DNA from: Enterovibrio qingdaonensis
GTDB taxonomy: Bacteria; Pseudomonadota; Gammaproteobacteria; Enterobacterales; Vibrionaceae
DNA: 64,000 nucleotides
Assembly: GCF_028683135.1 (NCBI RefSeq)
Contig: NZ_JAJUBB010000005.1
Coordinates: 1-64,000 of the forward strand
Reading direction: 5' to 3'
The notes beneath the pieces were generated by a model. It searched no databases and was not told the DNA's origin. It saw only the letters and a list, made by a program, of their open reading frames with translations. This document shows, piece after piece, positions 1-9,498 of this stretch. Position 1 is the first letter of the stretch; each line of letters starts with the position of its first letter. A program made the position numbers and the translations under genes.

Positions 1-24
1 CTCTTAAGTGAGCCCTGTTTTCTA

Positions 25-1053
25 CTAATCTCGGAAACAATCATGCTCATTACAAAGCATGGCATCAATACTTTGCCAGCCAAGAAGCCGCATCCACAAC
101 GCCGGAATCTGCCTAGGTAACAATGGGCCAGGGTCTACTTGTTTAGGTTCCACCACCTGCCATACTTGGTCTTCCCCTTGTTCAGCCACAATAAATTTGA
201 ACGGCTGGTACATTGCCATCCCTAATCGCAAGTCTGTCACAGTGAGGCCTACCCCTTCTTGCTGGAATCGGACAAAACCATCGGTAAAATACTCAAAATC
301 CGTAAGCAATGCTGACTTCACGGGAAACGGCCAGTCTCCACGCACCATCGGCATCCAATCGATAGTTGGGTCCTCATCCTTTAATGACGCTAACCCTTCC
401 CAGTATTTATCGTCGTCTAACACAACAACCCGCCACAGCACGGTATTAAGCGGCGTTGGCGCAATAAATACAGGTTGACCTTCCAGATGCGTTCCCGCTA
501 CGTTTTCTTCAACGCGATCTTTAATCATCCCCATTGCGATGAGTGACCAGCCTAAATACAAGGTCGATAGCGCAAGCCCCACACCACATAGTTTTGACGC
601 TCGACTGCGCCAGATAAATGCAGCCAGCACAGGAATGAGCATGGGAAGTGTGTAGAGCGGATCAATGATAAAAATACTCGATATCGCCACGGGCGGCACA
701 TTCAAAGGCCAGAAAAGTTGCGTGCCATAGGTCGTAAAAGAATCCAAGATCGGGTGCGTCACCAAGGCTGCGGTAATCAGTAGCCACAGTTGCCCTAATG
801 ACCACGTTTTAGCAACAAATCGCTGCCAAACAATCGCCAGCAACGTGGAAAATGGGATGAGGACAAACAAAGAATGACTGAATCCTCTATGTTTGATCAT
901 GTTTGAGATAGGATCGCCATAATCTAAAAGCACATCTAAGTCTGGCAACGTGCCAAGAGCCGCACCGGCAAGCAGTATTTTCGGTGAGCACTTTTTTCCT
1001 GCAATCAAGCCAGCTACAGCGGCACCAAGTGCCGCCTGAGAGATCGAATCCAT
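25..1053 (-). CDS. YdjM-type membrane-bound metal-dependent hydrolase family protein
   Basis: A 342-residue inner-membrane protein. The N-terminal half carries the family signature: two conserved aspartates in PDLDVLLD (about residues 37-44) and the histidine motif HRGFSHSL (about 55-62), among several hydrophobic segments (roughly 65-80, 85-105, 125-147, 155-175). This fits the YdjM/DUF457 group of predicted metal-dependent hydrolases. E. coli YdjM is LexA-regulated, but I see no LexA box here. The C-terminal 150 residues are hydrophilic and extend well beyond E. coli YdjM, probably as an extra soluble domain. Substrate is unknown. It is a single-gene unit, divergent from the CBS gene. Confidence 0.85.
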   Translation of the reverse strand: MDSISQAALGAAVAGLIAGKKCSPKILLAGAALGTLPDLDVLLDYGDPISNMIKHRGFSHSLFVLIPFSTLLAIVWQRFVAKTWSLGQLWLLITAALVTHPILDSFTTYGTQLFWPLNVPPVAISSIFIIDPLYTLPMLIPVLAAFIWRSRASKLCGVGLALSTLYLGWSLIAMGMIKDRVEENVAGTHLEGQPVFIAPTPLNTVLWRVVVLDDDKYWEGLASLKDEDPTIDWMPMVRGDWPFPVKSALLTDFEYFTDGFVRFQQEGVGLTVTDLRLGMAMYQPFKFIVAEQGEDQVWQVVEPKQVDPGPLLPRQIPALWMRLLGWQSIDAMLCNEHDCFRD

Positions 1054-1273
1054 TAACGCTTTCCATAGTTATTTATCGTTACATACTCAAGTGCTCTGAA
1101 TCTCTCACTTAGGTATATTGGCTTGGGATGATAGCGTTGCTGGTCCCAAGAGTTAAATATTTCGTTACGTACTTTCGCTATCGCCAATAAGTTTCTGTGT
1201 CCTTGGTCTCAACATTTAGGCCTTACTTTTTGTAGGTTTTAAAGTGAGACGATTAATGAGGAGAAGAGATAGG

Positions 1274-1717
1274 ATGCCAGGAAAAGTATCAGACTATATG
1301 ACACGAAAACTCATCACGATTGACCCTCAAATGGGCGTAAGAGAAGCCTATTTCTTAATGAGAGACGAAGATATTCGACATTTGCCCGTTGTTGATGGCG
1401 ATGAATTGGTTGGCATTATCAGTGACCGGCAATTACGCAGACCAAACTGGGCAGATGAAACACCCGATATCGAACACCCTTATCTCCTTTCCGACGATTT
1501 AACCGTTGGCGATGTTATGGAGAAAGAGGTAGTCACCTGCCGAACCTATGAAACCTTGTCTAAAGCAAATAAAACTATCATGGATCATAACGTGGGCGCA
1601 CTCCCCGTTCTCGATAAAACCGATGCACTGGTCGGGATATTGTCTGCCGTTGATTTGTTGGCAGCACTACAAGATATATTGAAAAACGAAAAATCTAAAA
1701 AGAAAGCCCGCGCATAA
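1274..1717 (+). CDS. CBS-domain pair protein
   Basis: A 147-residue cytoplasmic protein that is essentially two CBS domains (about residues 1-55 and 75-135), the module that binds adenosyl ligands such as AMP, ATP or SAM. Typical CBS core phrases are visible: IRHLPVVDGDELVGIISDRQL and NVGALPVLDKTDALVGILS. No catalytic or transport domain is attached, so it is probably a stand-alone energy or nucleotide sensor. The frame is open to a GTG at 1244, but the GAGGAG at 1258-1263 is correctly spaced for the ATG at 1274. The C-terminus is lysine-rich. A strong terminator follows. Confidence 0.85.
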   Translation: MPGKVSDYMTRKLITIDPQMGVREAYFLMRDEDIRHLPVVDGDELVGIISDRQLRRPNWADETPDIEHPYLLSDDLTVGDVMEKEVVTCRTYETLSKANKTIMDHNVGALPVLDKTDALVGILSAVDLLAALQDILKNEKSKKKARA

Positions 1718-1721
1718 CCTT

Positions 1722-1755
1722 GAAAAGAGCAAAGGCGTAAACCTTTGCTCTTTTC
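1722..1755 (+). terminator. Intrinsic terminator of the CBS gene
   Basis: A perfect 14-bp stem (1722-1735 with 1742-1755) and a 6-nt loop lie just after the CBS gene stop. The right arm ends in CTCTTTTC, giving a T-rich 3' end. Confidence 0.8.
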
Positions 1756-1877
1756 ACTTTTCTTACCGTTAACTCCAAATCGTTGTTTGCAGCCATTTCC
1801 ATAAACTGGCTATCAAACAGCATAAACACGCCCTTTGAGGCTGGTAGCTAAGCCACGCTCTCCCTTGTACACACCAT

Positions 1878-1902
1878 AAAAAAAGCCACCTTAAGGTGGC
1901 TT
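1878..1902 (-). terminator. Terminator downstream of asmA
   Basis: An 8-bp stem AAGCCACC/GGTGGCTT with a TTAA loop (1883-1902). The A-run at 1878-1884 becomes a T-run on the minus strand, so it terminates the leftward asmA transcript. Confidence 0.75.
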
Positions 1903-1920
1903 CTTCATCGAGCAATGAAA

Positions 1921-4059
1921 TTAGTTAAACAGGCCTTTCAAGAGCTTATCGGTAACCTGTTTCACTTTGTCATCTTCCGCTTTATCACCCAGCAGTTTTT
2001 TCAAACCACGCTCAGCTTCTTTTCGCGCTTTTTCTTCCAGTACTTTGTTGCTCGACAGCAGTGCTTTCACATCAAGCTCGTAACCGGGAGCCTGCCAAGT
2101 GCCATTTACCTTCACGGGGATAGTAAGATCTTTCAGCTCGTCAATATCTTTACCGCCCTGACCTTTACTGGTTCCAACCACTGAAACGAACACGTCAAAG
2201 TCCAGTGTCTCATTGAGCAGGTTTGTCTGCCCTTCACTGTGTACACGAAGAGCCGGAGCTTCAACTTTTAAGTTACGCGTGGATGCAATTCCTTTACCCA
2301 AATTGAAGGTCCCGCTCATACCGCTAAAGTCTGTTTTACGCGATTCTTCAACGTATTCAGCGCGCTTGCCTTTGAGTGTTGCTTTCGCTTCACGGATCAT
2401 CTCGGGAATATTGATGCCATTGATGGATCCATCCGCAAAATTCACTGCGATGGTACCCGTAATGCCGCTACGTAGGCGCCTTTCTGATAAGCCCACACCA
2501 CTGACATTCACATCGATATTACCTTTACCCGACAGCATGTCCTGCCCCGCGGCTGCAATCAACAAAGGTTGAACATTGACGTTTTTAATGCCTTTCGTAA
2601 CTTGATAACGCGCTGGTGACACCGTCGCATCTAAACTGCCTTTCGCCGCAATCGTACCGCCATACAATTTCGCATCGAACTGATTGATTGCGACTTTACC
2701 GCGGTTAACCGCAAAGTTTGCCATCACGTCCGTCACTTGCACATTGCTGGCAATAAAGTCATCAATGGTGATCACACCCGCGATATCGAGTGTTTTAAGT
2801 GCAGACAAATCAGGCTCTACATCACTCAATGGCTGCTTAGTCACAGGAGAAGTGGAAGGCGTTGCAGGTTTATCGCTGTCGCCTGTTGGCTTATCTCCTT
2901 GAGCGGGGGCAGTTCCCAAGAACGCATCCACATCAATTTTTGGGCTGTGGACATCAAAACGCACTGCGGGAATGTCCGCTAGCACCACGCTCGCTTCACC
3001 GTCCACCACCAGTTCATCAACGGACGCTTTCATGCTGGTTAGTGATGCTTTCTGTGCTTTGTTATCAAATTCTACGTCACCGCTGAATCCAATCTTCATT
3101 TCTGGGCGGGGAAGGCCTTTACCTGAAACCTGACTGCTTAGCTCAAGATCTGTCGCAGTAATCAATGAAATAGCTTCATTGACATTCAAAGACGCTTTGC
3201 CTTTTGCATCAAACGCCATGTCGTTTGCATTGCCTTTTGCTTCGAAGCTCAACGCCATCGGTACACCCAAACCTAATTGGTCTGCATTCAGGCTAACGTT
3301 ATCCAACGTTATTTGCGCATCTGAAGCACTGGCGGAGAGCGCAAGCTTACGCAATTGAGACTTCATGATGTCTTTTTCAATCATGGCCTCTGCACTGCCT
3401 TTCGCATTAAACGTCAGTGCATTTTGTTTACCCGTGACATCAAAATCAATTGACACCCAAACGCCGGTTTCCAGCTTGCCGATATTCAGGTTGAGCGAGC
3501 TAATTTCACTCTTGGTATGCGCTTTATCATCACGGACCGTGGCACTGGCATCAACAACGTCCAAGCCACCAATGGTTATTGTCCATGCCGCAGCAGGTTT
3601 AGGGTCGTTTGCGGGTGTCTCTGTTGGCGTCGTTTCTTTAGATTCGTTTTTATCAGCAGGCGCAGGCTCTCCTGACAAGCCATCTAAGTTACTTGTTCCG
3701 TTTGGCAAGGTTTGAATAAAGACATGTGCGCCATACAAACTCACCATACCTATATCTAGTTGATCAGAAAGCAGTGGCATGACAGCGACAGACATTTCAG
3801 CCTTGTCGAGTTTCAACATATTGGGTTCAGCGAATCCGTTCGGGTTTTTAAACGCCAGCTTTTCAACTGACAAGCCTAAACTTGGCCAAAAACGCCAACT
3901 GATATCACCATCAATGACCAGCTCACGCCCTGTCGCCTTTTTCACTTCGTCAGCGATCAGCGGCTTAAAGTCATTCGGGTTGATGACGGCCACAATAACG
4001 CCAATGGCGATAACAACCAGTAGCACCAAACCAAGTAGGACATAAAGAAGCTTTTTCAT
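1921..4059 (-). CDS. asmA: AsmA family outer-membrane homeostasis protein
   Basis: A 712-residue AsmA-type protein. It starts with one N-terminal membrane anchor (about residues 2-27, leucine/valine-rich after MKK), followed by the AsmA N-terminal signature (INPNDFKPLIADEVKKATGR) and a long beta-rich periplasmic body of the type now modelled as a phospholipid-transfer groove. A low-complexity Thr/Pro/Lys linker is near residues 145-165 and a second Pro/Ser/Thr linker near 385-405. The frame extends to 4152, but the ATG at 4059 begins the membrane anchor and has an AAGGA upstream, so I chose it. It lies downstream of udk with its own terminator. The AsmA-udk-apbC-metG order is typical of Vibrionaceae. 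Confidence 0.9.
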   Translation of the reverse strand: MKKLLYVLLGLVLLVVIAIGVIVAVINPNDFKPLIADEVKKATGRELVIDGDISWRFWPSLGLSVEKLAFKNPNGFAEPNMLKLDKAEMSVAVMPLLSDQLDIGMVSLYGAHVFIQTLPNGTSNLDGLSGEPAPADKNESKETTPTETPANDPKPAAAWTITIGGLDVVDASATVRDDKAHTKSEISSLNLNIGKLETGVWVSIDFDVTGKQNALTFNAKGSAEAMIEKDIMKSQLRKLALSASASDAQITLDNVSLNADQLGLGVPMALSFEAKGNANDMAFDAKGKASLNVNEAISLITATDLELSSQVSGKGLPRPEMKIGFSGDVEFDNKAQKASLTSMKASVDELVVDGEASVVLADIPAVRFDVHSPKIDVDAFLGTAPAQGDKPTGDSDKPATPSTSPVTKQPLSDVEPDLSALKTLDIAGVITIDDFIASNVQVTDVMANFAVNRGKVAINQFDAKLYGGTIAAKGSLDATVSPARYQVTKGIKNVNVQPLLIAAAGQDMLSGKGNIDVNVSGVGLSERRLRSGITGTIAVNFADGSINGINIPEMIREAKATLKGKRAEYVEESRKTDFSGMSGTFNLGKGIASTRNLKVEAPALRVHSEGQTNLLNETLDFDVFVSVVGTSKGQGGKDIDELKDLTIPVKVNGTWQAPGYELDVKALLSSNKVLEEKARKEAERGLKKLLGDKAEDDKVKQVTDKLLKGLFN

Positions 4060-4198
4060 GATGGTAATCAGTTCCTTATCTGAGGCGAACGAAATTTCGA
4101 CTATTTTATCGAATCGCAGATGCAAATTTTGCTGACGATCATGCAATTTCAATGAATACTAACAAAGTCAAAAAGTCACATTTTTAAAATGACATAAA

Positions 4199-4224
4199 AA
4201 AAGCCGGACTCGTGTCCGGCTTTT
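4199..4224 (-). terminator. Terminator downstream of udk
   Basis: An 11-bp stem (4199-4209 with 4214-4224) with a TCGT loop. The A-run at 4195-4202 gives a T-run on the minus strand, ending the udk message before asmA. Confidence 0.85.
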
Positions 4225-4229
4225 CTATT

Positions 4230-4871
4230 TTATGCTTTAAGCAGTTTGGCAATGTGTGCTTTAAGCACATCGATCGCGATTCGGTTCTTGCCACCGCGAG
4301 GAACAATAATGTCCGCGTATTGTTTCGATGGCTCAATGAATTGCATAAACATTGGGCGAACCGTTTTCTGGTATTGCTCCAGTACTGATTCCATTGTGCG
4401 GCCACGCTCTGCTACGTCACGTTTTACACGGCGCAGAAGACAGATATCCAAAGGAGTGTCCATGAAAATACTTGCGTGCATGATGTCGCGTAGACGCGGA
4501 TCAGTCAGAAGAAGGATACCTTCCAGAATGATCACCTTTTTCGGTGTCATTGTGGAGGTCTCTTCCATACGGGTATGCTCTGAGTAGCTATATTGAGGCA
4601 CTTCTACAGATTTGCCTTCCATCAACTCGTTCAGGTGCTTGCATAAAAGGTCGTGATCAAGTGCCTGCGGATGATCGTAGTTCGTCTTAACACGGTCTTC
4701 CATGCTTAGGTGACCTTGGTCGCGATAGTAGCGGTCTTCCGTGATAACACCGATCTGGTGATCGCCCACTTTTTCTTTGAGTTCCTGATAGATTGTACTG
4801 GCGATCAAACTTTTACCGGACGCAGAAGCCCCTGCGATACCGATAATGACACATTGGTTGTTGTCACTCAT
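4230..4871 (-). CDS. udk: Uridine kinase
   Basis: 213 residues, the usual length. It phosphorylates uridine and cytidine to UMP/CMP in pyrimidine salvage, using ATP or GTP. The Walker A loop is GASASGKS (residues 14-21). TEDRYYRDQ and the YDHPQALD stretch are the nucleoside-binding segments of the family, and a lid-type arginine stretch ([13 protein letters not shown]) follows. Cytoplasmic. It is a single unit between apbC and asmA with its own terminator and a weak Shine-Dalgarno. Confidence 0.96.
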   Translation of the reverse strand: MSDNNQCVIIGIAGASASGKSLIASTIYQELKEKVGDHQIGVITEDRYYRDQGHLSMEDRVKTNYDHPQALDHDLLCKHLNELMEGKSVEVPQYSYSEHTRMEETSTMTPKKVIILEGILLLTDPRLRDIMHASIFMDTPLDICLLRRVKRDVAERGRTMESVLEQYQKTVRPMFMQFIEPSKQYADIIVPRGGKNRIAIDVLKAHIAKLLKA

Positions 4872-5044
4872 AAATGAATACCCGGAAATATGGCGAGAAA
4901 TAAACCGCCTGATTATAGGGAGTTGAACTCGCGCTTTCTATCTAAATTTGTGATGAGAATCTCAAATTAAGGCAAGATGCCCAAAGTTTCATCACATTGA
5001 GTGCGCATTGTCCAACCCCTCATCGGTATTGAAGAAAAAGCGCG

Positions 5045-6136
5045 TCAACCCACCGTTGTGATCGCGATTGATTCAGCCGATGCATCGCCACGCCAATAAA
5101 GCTGACTGGCAACATTAAGTGCTAGCTGTTTATAGATAGTCGAGAACTCACTGTCCGAGGCAGACTCCACGGTCGGGTTACCTGCGTCTATATCCTCTCG
5201 GATTTGAATATGCAAAGGAACCTGACCGAGCAACGACAAACCATACTGTTCTGCCATTTTTACCGCCCCACCGTGACCGAAGATCGCTTCATGATGACCA
5301 CATTGGCTGCAAATATGGTAGCTCATGTTCTCTACGACACCGAGTACCGGGACCGCGACTTTTTCAAACATTGCGACGCCCTTAATAGCATCCGCTAATG
5401 CAAGGTCCTGTGGTGTGGTTACGACGATCGCTGCCGTGACGGGGAATTGTTGAGCAAGGCTTAGCTGAATATCACCCGTGCCCGGCGGCATATCAACAAT
5501 GAGATAATCAATATCTGGCCATCGAGTTTCATTCACGAGTTGCGCAAACGCTTTTGATGCCATCGGTCCCCGCCATACCATGGCGTCTTCATCCGGCACC
5601 AAATAACCAATAGAATTACTGTATAATCCGTGTGCTTCGATAGGCTCCATCAATTTCCCATCAAGCGTGATCGGCTGTTTTCCTTTTGTGCCAAGCATGA
5701 TGGGTAAGGACGGGCCATAAATGTCTGCATCTAGAATGCCTACCTTTGCTCCCTGTGCTTTTAAAGCGAGCGCGAGATTGACAGACGTCGTCGACTTGCC
5801 GACCCCGCCTTTTGCCGAACTAACGACCAGCAGGTTTTTCACACCCTTCAATTGCGTTTTATCGCCCGCTTTCATTGGCACAACACGCGAAGAAATGGCC
5901 AGGTCCGGAATAGCCTCCCCATCGCTTTGCTTCGCACTCAACCACTCGGTAAGGGACTGGATAACAGCGTTAGCTGCAAAAGGAAACGTCACTGAGATGT
6001 CGCCTTTTTTTGATTGCGTCACTAAACCTTTGTGGCTTGCCCAATCAAGGATGAGGGCAGGATGCTCAAATTGATTAAGAAATGAAATGACATCGTTTAA
6101 ATCTTTGGGCTGGGTTTTATCACGACCAAGAAACAT
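5045..6136 (-). CDS. apbC: ApbC/Mrp iron-sulfur cluster carrier ATPase
   Basis: A 363-residue ParA/MinD-type ATPase that carries [4Fe-4S] clusters to apo-proteins. The deviant Walker A KGGVGKST is at residues 109-116. The cluster-binding CxxC is CSQC, followed by GHH near residue 277. The DMPPGTGD segment forms the family-specific Walker B region. The first 100 residues correspond to a divergent MIP18-type N-terminal domain. It is divergent from metG, sharing a 203-bp intergenic region, the same arrangement as mrp/metG in E. coli. The Shine-Dalgarno is weak. Confidence 0.95.
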   Translation of the reverse strand: MFLGRDKTQPKDLNDVISFLNQFEHPALILDWASHKGLVTQSKKGDISVTFPFAANAVIQSLTEWLSAKQSDGEAIPDLAISSRVVPMKAGDKTQLKGVKNLLVVSSAKGGVGKSTTSVNLALALKAQGAKVGILDADIYGPSLPIMLGTKGKQPITLDGKLMEPIEAHGLYSNSIGYLVPDEDAMVWRGPMASKAFAQLVNETRWPDIDYLIVDMPPGTGDIQLSLAQQFPVTAAIVVTTPQDLALADAIKGVAMFEKVAVPVLGVVENMSYHICSQCGHHEAIFGHGGAVKMAEQYGLSLLGQVPLHIQIREDIDAGNPTVESASDSEFSTIYKQLALNVASQLYWRGDASAESIAITTVG

Positions 6137-6339
6137 AGCAGGAAGGCTCTCCGACCTAGAATTGTGAAACTCCTTTTAGCCTAATGAATTTTCCCCTGTT
6201 TCACACGGTTTTCGTGCCTAAATATGAAATGCGCTGCCGAAAGGTGAATAACACGGTGAAAGCTAGGCATTCCAACGCGTATCAGGTAAGATTTGCGGCA
6301 TTCATCCGATTCATTTGTCAAAAGCGAACATTCTAAATT

Positions 6340-8376
6340 ATGGCTGCAAACCAACGTAAAATTCTGGTTACCTGTGCCCTGCCTTACGCGAATGGCTCAA
6401 TCCATTTGGGTCATATGCTAGAGCATATTCAGGCAGACGTATGGGTGCGTTATCAGCGCCTGCGTGGCAACACTGTAAACTTCATTTGTGCAGACGATGC
6501 GCACGGTACGCCTATCATGCTGAAAGCTCAGCAACTGGGTATCGAGCCTGAAGCCATGATCGCCGAGATGCAAAAAGAGCACGAAGCAGATTTCGCAGGC
6601 TTTGACATCAGTTTTGATAACTATCACAGCACACACAGCGATGAGAACCGTGAACTGGCGTCGTACATCTACACCCAGCTGAAAAACAACGGTTTCATCA
6701 ATAGCCGTACCATTTCACAGCTGTTTGACCCAGAAAAAGAAATGTTTCTGCCAGACCGTTTCGTAAAAGGCACTTGCCCGAAATGTAAAGCAGAAGACCA
6801 ATACGGTGATAACTGTGACAACTGTGGTGAAACGTACAGCCCAACCGATCTGATCAATCCAAAATCAGCGGTGAGCGGTGCGACCCCAGTCATGAAAGAT
6901 TCTGTGCACTTCTTCTTCGACTTGCCACAGTTTGGTGACATGCTGCAAGCGTGGACCAAGTCTGGTGCGCTGCAAGAAGAAATGGCAAACAAGATGAACG
7001 AGTGGTTCGAGTCTGGCCTGCAACAGTGGGACATCTCTCGTGACGCACCGTACTTCGGCTTTGAAATCCCAGGCGAACCAGGCAAATACTTCTACGTATG
7101 GCTGGACGCACCTATCGGCTACATGGGCTCGTTCAAAAACTACTGTGACAAAAACAGCGCAGTGGACTTCGACGAGTACTGGAAGAAAGAAAGCGACGCA
7201 GAGCTTTACCACTTCATCGGTAAAGACATCGTTTACTTCCACAGCCTGTTCTGGCCAGCAATGCTGGAAGGCTCTGGCTTCCGTAAACCGACCAACGTTT
7301 TCGTGCACGGCTACGTAACGGTGAACGGCGCGAAAATGTCTAAGTCTAAAGGTACGTTCATCAAAGCGAGCACTTACCTGAAACACCTAGACCCAGAATG
7401 TCTGCGTTACTACTACACAGCGAAACTTAACAATCGCATCGACGATCTCGATCTTAACCTGGATGATTTCGTTCAACGCGTTAACTCTGACATCGTGAAC
7501 AAAGTGGTTAACCTTGCATCACGTAACGCGGGCTTCATCGCCAAGCGTTTCGACGGCATGCTGTCTGCGGAATGCTTAGAGCCAGCACTGTACGCAGAGT
7601 TTGCTGACGCAGCAGAGCGCATTGGCGATCTTTACGAGAAGCGTGAATACAGCCGAGCAATCCGCGAAATCATGGCACTGGCTGATAAAGCCAACCAATA
7701 CGTGGATGAAAAAGCACCTTGGGTTGTTGCGAAAGAAGAAGGCAAAGACGCTGAGCTTCAAGCTATCTGTACTATGGGTATTAACCTGTTCCGAGTACTG
7801 ATGGCTTACTTGAAACCTGTCATGCCTGAATTGACTGCTCGCTCAGAAGCATTCTTGAATGAAACACTGACGTGGGAAAGCATTGCTCAACCTTTGACGT
7901 CACACAAAGTGAACGCATTCAAAGCACTGTTCAGCCGCATCGATCCTAAGCACGTTGAAGCCATGGTTGAAGCATCAAAAGAAGATGCTGCTGCCGAGAA
8001 GGCTGTTGCTGAGAAAGCAAAAGGCCCTCTAGCAGACGAGCCAATTGCACCAGAAATCGAGTTCGATGACTTTGCTAAAGTTGACCTACGTATTGCAAAA
8101 ATCATCTCGTGTGAGTCAGTGCCAAAAGCGGACAAGCTGCTGAAGTTCCAATTGGATATCGGTGGCGAAACTCGTCAGGTGTTCTCTGGTATCAAGTCTG
8201 CGTACAACCCAGAAGACTTGATTGGTAAGTACACTGTCGTCGTCGCTAACCTGAAACCACGTAAAATGAAGTTTGGCATGTCAGAAGGTATGATTCTGGC
8301 AGCTGGCCCGGGTGGTAAAGATCTGTGGCTGCTGGAACCGCACGAAGGTGCACAACCAGGTATGCGTGTGATGTAA
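6340..8376 (+). CDS. metG: Methionyl-tRNA synthetase
   Basis: A 678-residue class I aminoacyl-tRNA synthetase charging tRNA-Met. The HIGH signature appears as HLGH (near residue 24). A zinc knuckle with two CxxC pairs (CPKC and CDNC) is near residues 145-160. KMSKS is at 332-336. The C-terminal 110 residues form the EMAP/Trbp111-type tRNA-binding dimerisation domain ([12 protein letters not shown] onward), as in E. coli MetG. Codon use is strongly biased to favoured codons, as expected for a highly expressed gene. No convincing Shine-Dalgarno precedes the ATG, but conservation of the N-terminus ([12 protein letters not shown]) fixes the start. Confidence 0.98.
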   Translation: MAANQRKILVTCALPYANGSIHLGHMLEHIQADVWVRYQRLRGNTVNFICADDAHGTPIMLKAQQLGIEPEAMIAEMQKEHEADFAGFDISFDNYHSTHSDENRELASYIYTQLKNNGFINSRTISQLFDPEKEMFLPDRFVKGTCPKCKAEDQYGDNCDNCGETYSPTDLINPKSAVSGATPVMKDSVHFFFDLPQFGDMLQAWTKSGALQEEMANKMNEWFESGLQQWDISRDAPYFGFEIPGEPGKYFYVWLDAPIGYMGSFKNYCDKNSAVDFDEYWKKESDAELYHFIGKDIVYFHSLFWPAMLEGSGFRKPTNVFVHGYVTVNGAKMSKSKGTFIKASTYLKHLDPECLRYYYTAKLNNRIDDLDLNLDDFVQRVNSDIVNKVVNLASRNAGFIAKRFDGMLSAECLEPALYAEFADAAERIGDLYEKREYSRAIREIMALADKANQYVDEKAPWVVAKEEGKDAELQAICTMGINLFRVLMAYLKPVMPELTARSEAFLNETLTWESIAQPLTSHKVNAFKALFSRIDPKHVEAMVEASKEDAAAEKAVAEKAKGPLADEPIAPEIEFDDFAKVDLRIAKIISCESVPKADKLLKFQLDIGGETRQVFSGIKSAYNPEDLIGKYTVVVANLKPRKMKFGMSEGMILAAGPGGKDLWLLEPHEGAQPGMRVM

Positions 8377-8391
8377 TGTCGCTACGCGAGA

Positions 8392-8419
8392 AAAAAAGGA
8401 GCCAATAGGCTCCTTTTTT
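8392..8419 (+). terminator. Terminator of metG
   Basis: A 12-bp stem (8392-8403 with 8408-8419), loop AATA, ending in a run of six T, immediately after metG. Confidence 0.9.
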
Positions 8420-8581
8420 ATTTTCTGACGCCGAGCATCTATACACCCCTGTCTATTCACGCAATCATTCAGAGATACAACTCACAATTCTTGCACTTAA
8501 TTGGGTCATTCTTGCCTCGATAATGAGCAAGAACTTTAAATAAAAACTAATAACACATTGTATTTAAAGCATTAATTAGAT

Positions 8582-8597
8582 TGGCACACACTCTGCA
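8582..8597 (+). promoter_or_regulatory. Sigma-54 (RpoN) promoter candidate
   Basis: TGGCAC at 8582-8587, five bases, then CTGCA at 8593-8597. The RpoN consensus is TGGCAC-N5-TTGC, so only one base differs, and the GG and GC dinucleotides are exactly 12 bases apart. Transcription would start near 8608, leaving a short leader to the AGAGG Shine-Dalgarno and the ATG at 8632. The flanking DNA upstream is very AT-rich, as often seen where an enhancer-binding protein loops over. Confidence 0.65.
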
Positions 8598-8631
8598 GTA
8601 TGAGTTCAGGCTCAGAACAGAGGAAAAAGAT

Positions 8632-9444
8632 ATGTCATTGCTCACAGTCCTAACACCAAACTGGCTAATCCAAGCCACCAAAGGGTTATCAAGCACACGT
8701 CAGTCTCGCCAAGAACAATACAAATCACAAATGCGCTCTCTTCGCACTCTTCTGTGGATGCTACACGACCACAACGTCAGATACTCGCGCTGCCCTCAGT
8801 CTCCTCAAGCAACAAAAGCACGTGAAGAAATCAGTGCCTTTTGCGAAGAGATGCAGCAGCAATGCACGTCTGCTCAAGGTCCTCTGTTTCGCGTTCTAGG
8901 ATCTAGGATGGACCAAGCTCTCGCAGCCCTGCCCACTCAGTCAAAGGCTGCTTGGTTTGCCATTCACCATCGCACATCAGATCACCTTATTTATATCATT
9001 GATGAAATCACCCGCTCCTATATCAGCGAAACCGGTGAGGATACCCTGTACGAAGAGTACCAAGCCTTCTGGCAAACATGGATTGATACTAAAGAAGCAC
9101 AGCTTCGTTTCGAACAAGCCGTCATGCGCCTTGTTGATGGGAAAACAGCAGCATGGCAGTCAGTCAAATTGCAGAGCTGCATACTGCAAAAACGGATGAA
9201 TCAGTTATCCCTGATCTGTAACGCGGATGTCTCACTGGCATTCGATCGGGTAGATCATCGTTTTGATTCAGTGATTCAATCTGTAGATGGCGATATTCCA
9301 CCAAGTTCACTGACAAAAATAAGTCAGGACCTAAGCGTGATACTTTTACATTTGTTTGATGGCGAATTGGCCGTACTGACCACTGAAAATCACACCGCGA
9401 TCATCAAGCAACCACAAAAAGTAGTAGCCATTAAACAGCCGTAA
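8632..9444 (+). CDS. Conserved hypothetical protein behind a sigma-54 promoter
   Basis: A 270-residue protein that I do not recognise. It has no signal peptide, membrane segment or nucleotide-binding motif. It is rich in Gln, Ser and Arg and probably largely alpha-helical (long amphipathic stretches near residues 25-55, 65-85, 125-195), with a less charged C-terminal third. The frame is open from a TTG at 8581, but AGAGGAAAAAG places the start at ATG 8632. The sigma-54 match at 8582-8597 overlaps the longer reading, which independently rules out the TTG. It is a single-gene unit ending at a bidirectional terminator shared with the Aer-like gene. RpoN control suggests motility, surface or nitrogen-related regulation, which is inference only. 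Confidence 0.75.
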   Translation: MSLLTVLTPNWLIQATKGLSSTRQSRQEQYKSQMRSLRTLLWMLHDHNVRYSRCPQSPQATKAREEISAFCEEMQQQCTSAQGPLFRVLGSRMDQALAALPTQSKAAWFAIHHRTSDHLIYIIDEITRSYISETGEDTLYEEYQAFWQTWIDTKEAQLRFEQAVMRLVDGKTAAWQSVKLQSCILQKRMNQLSLICNADVSLAFDRVDHRFDSVIQSVDGDIPPSSLTKISQDLSVILLHLFDGELAVLTTENHTAIIKQPQKVVAIKQP

Positions 9445-9454
9445 ACTGCAAACA

Positions 9455-9485
9455 CGAAAAAGGCCTGCATTGCAGGCCTTTTTCG
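9455..9485. terminator. Bidirectional terminator between convergent genes
   Basis: A 15-bp perfect inverted repeat (9455-9469 with 9471-9485) with A5 on one side and T5 on the other. It can terminate both the rightward hypothetical gene and the leftward aer-like gene. Confidence 0.88.
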
Positions 9486-9498
9486 TACCGTAAATCAT

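Noticed and set aside
59-478. 139-codon rightward frame at the left edge
   Set aside because: It lies entirely antisense to the YdjM-type gene, which has family motifs along its length.
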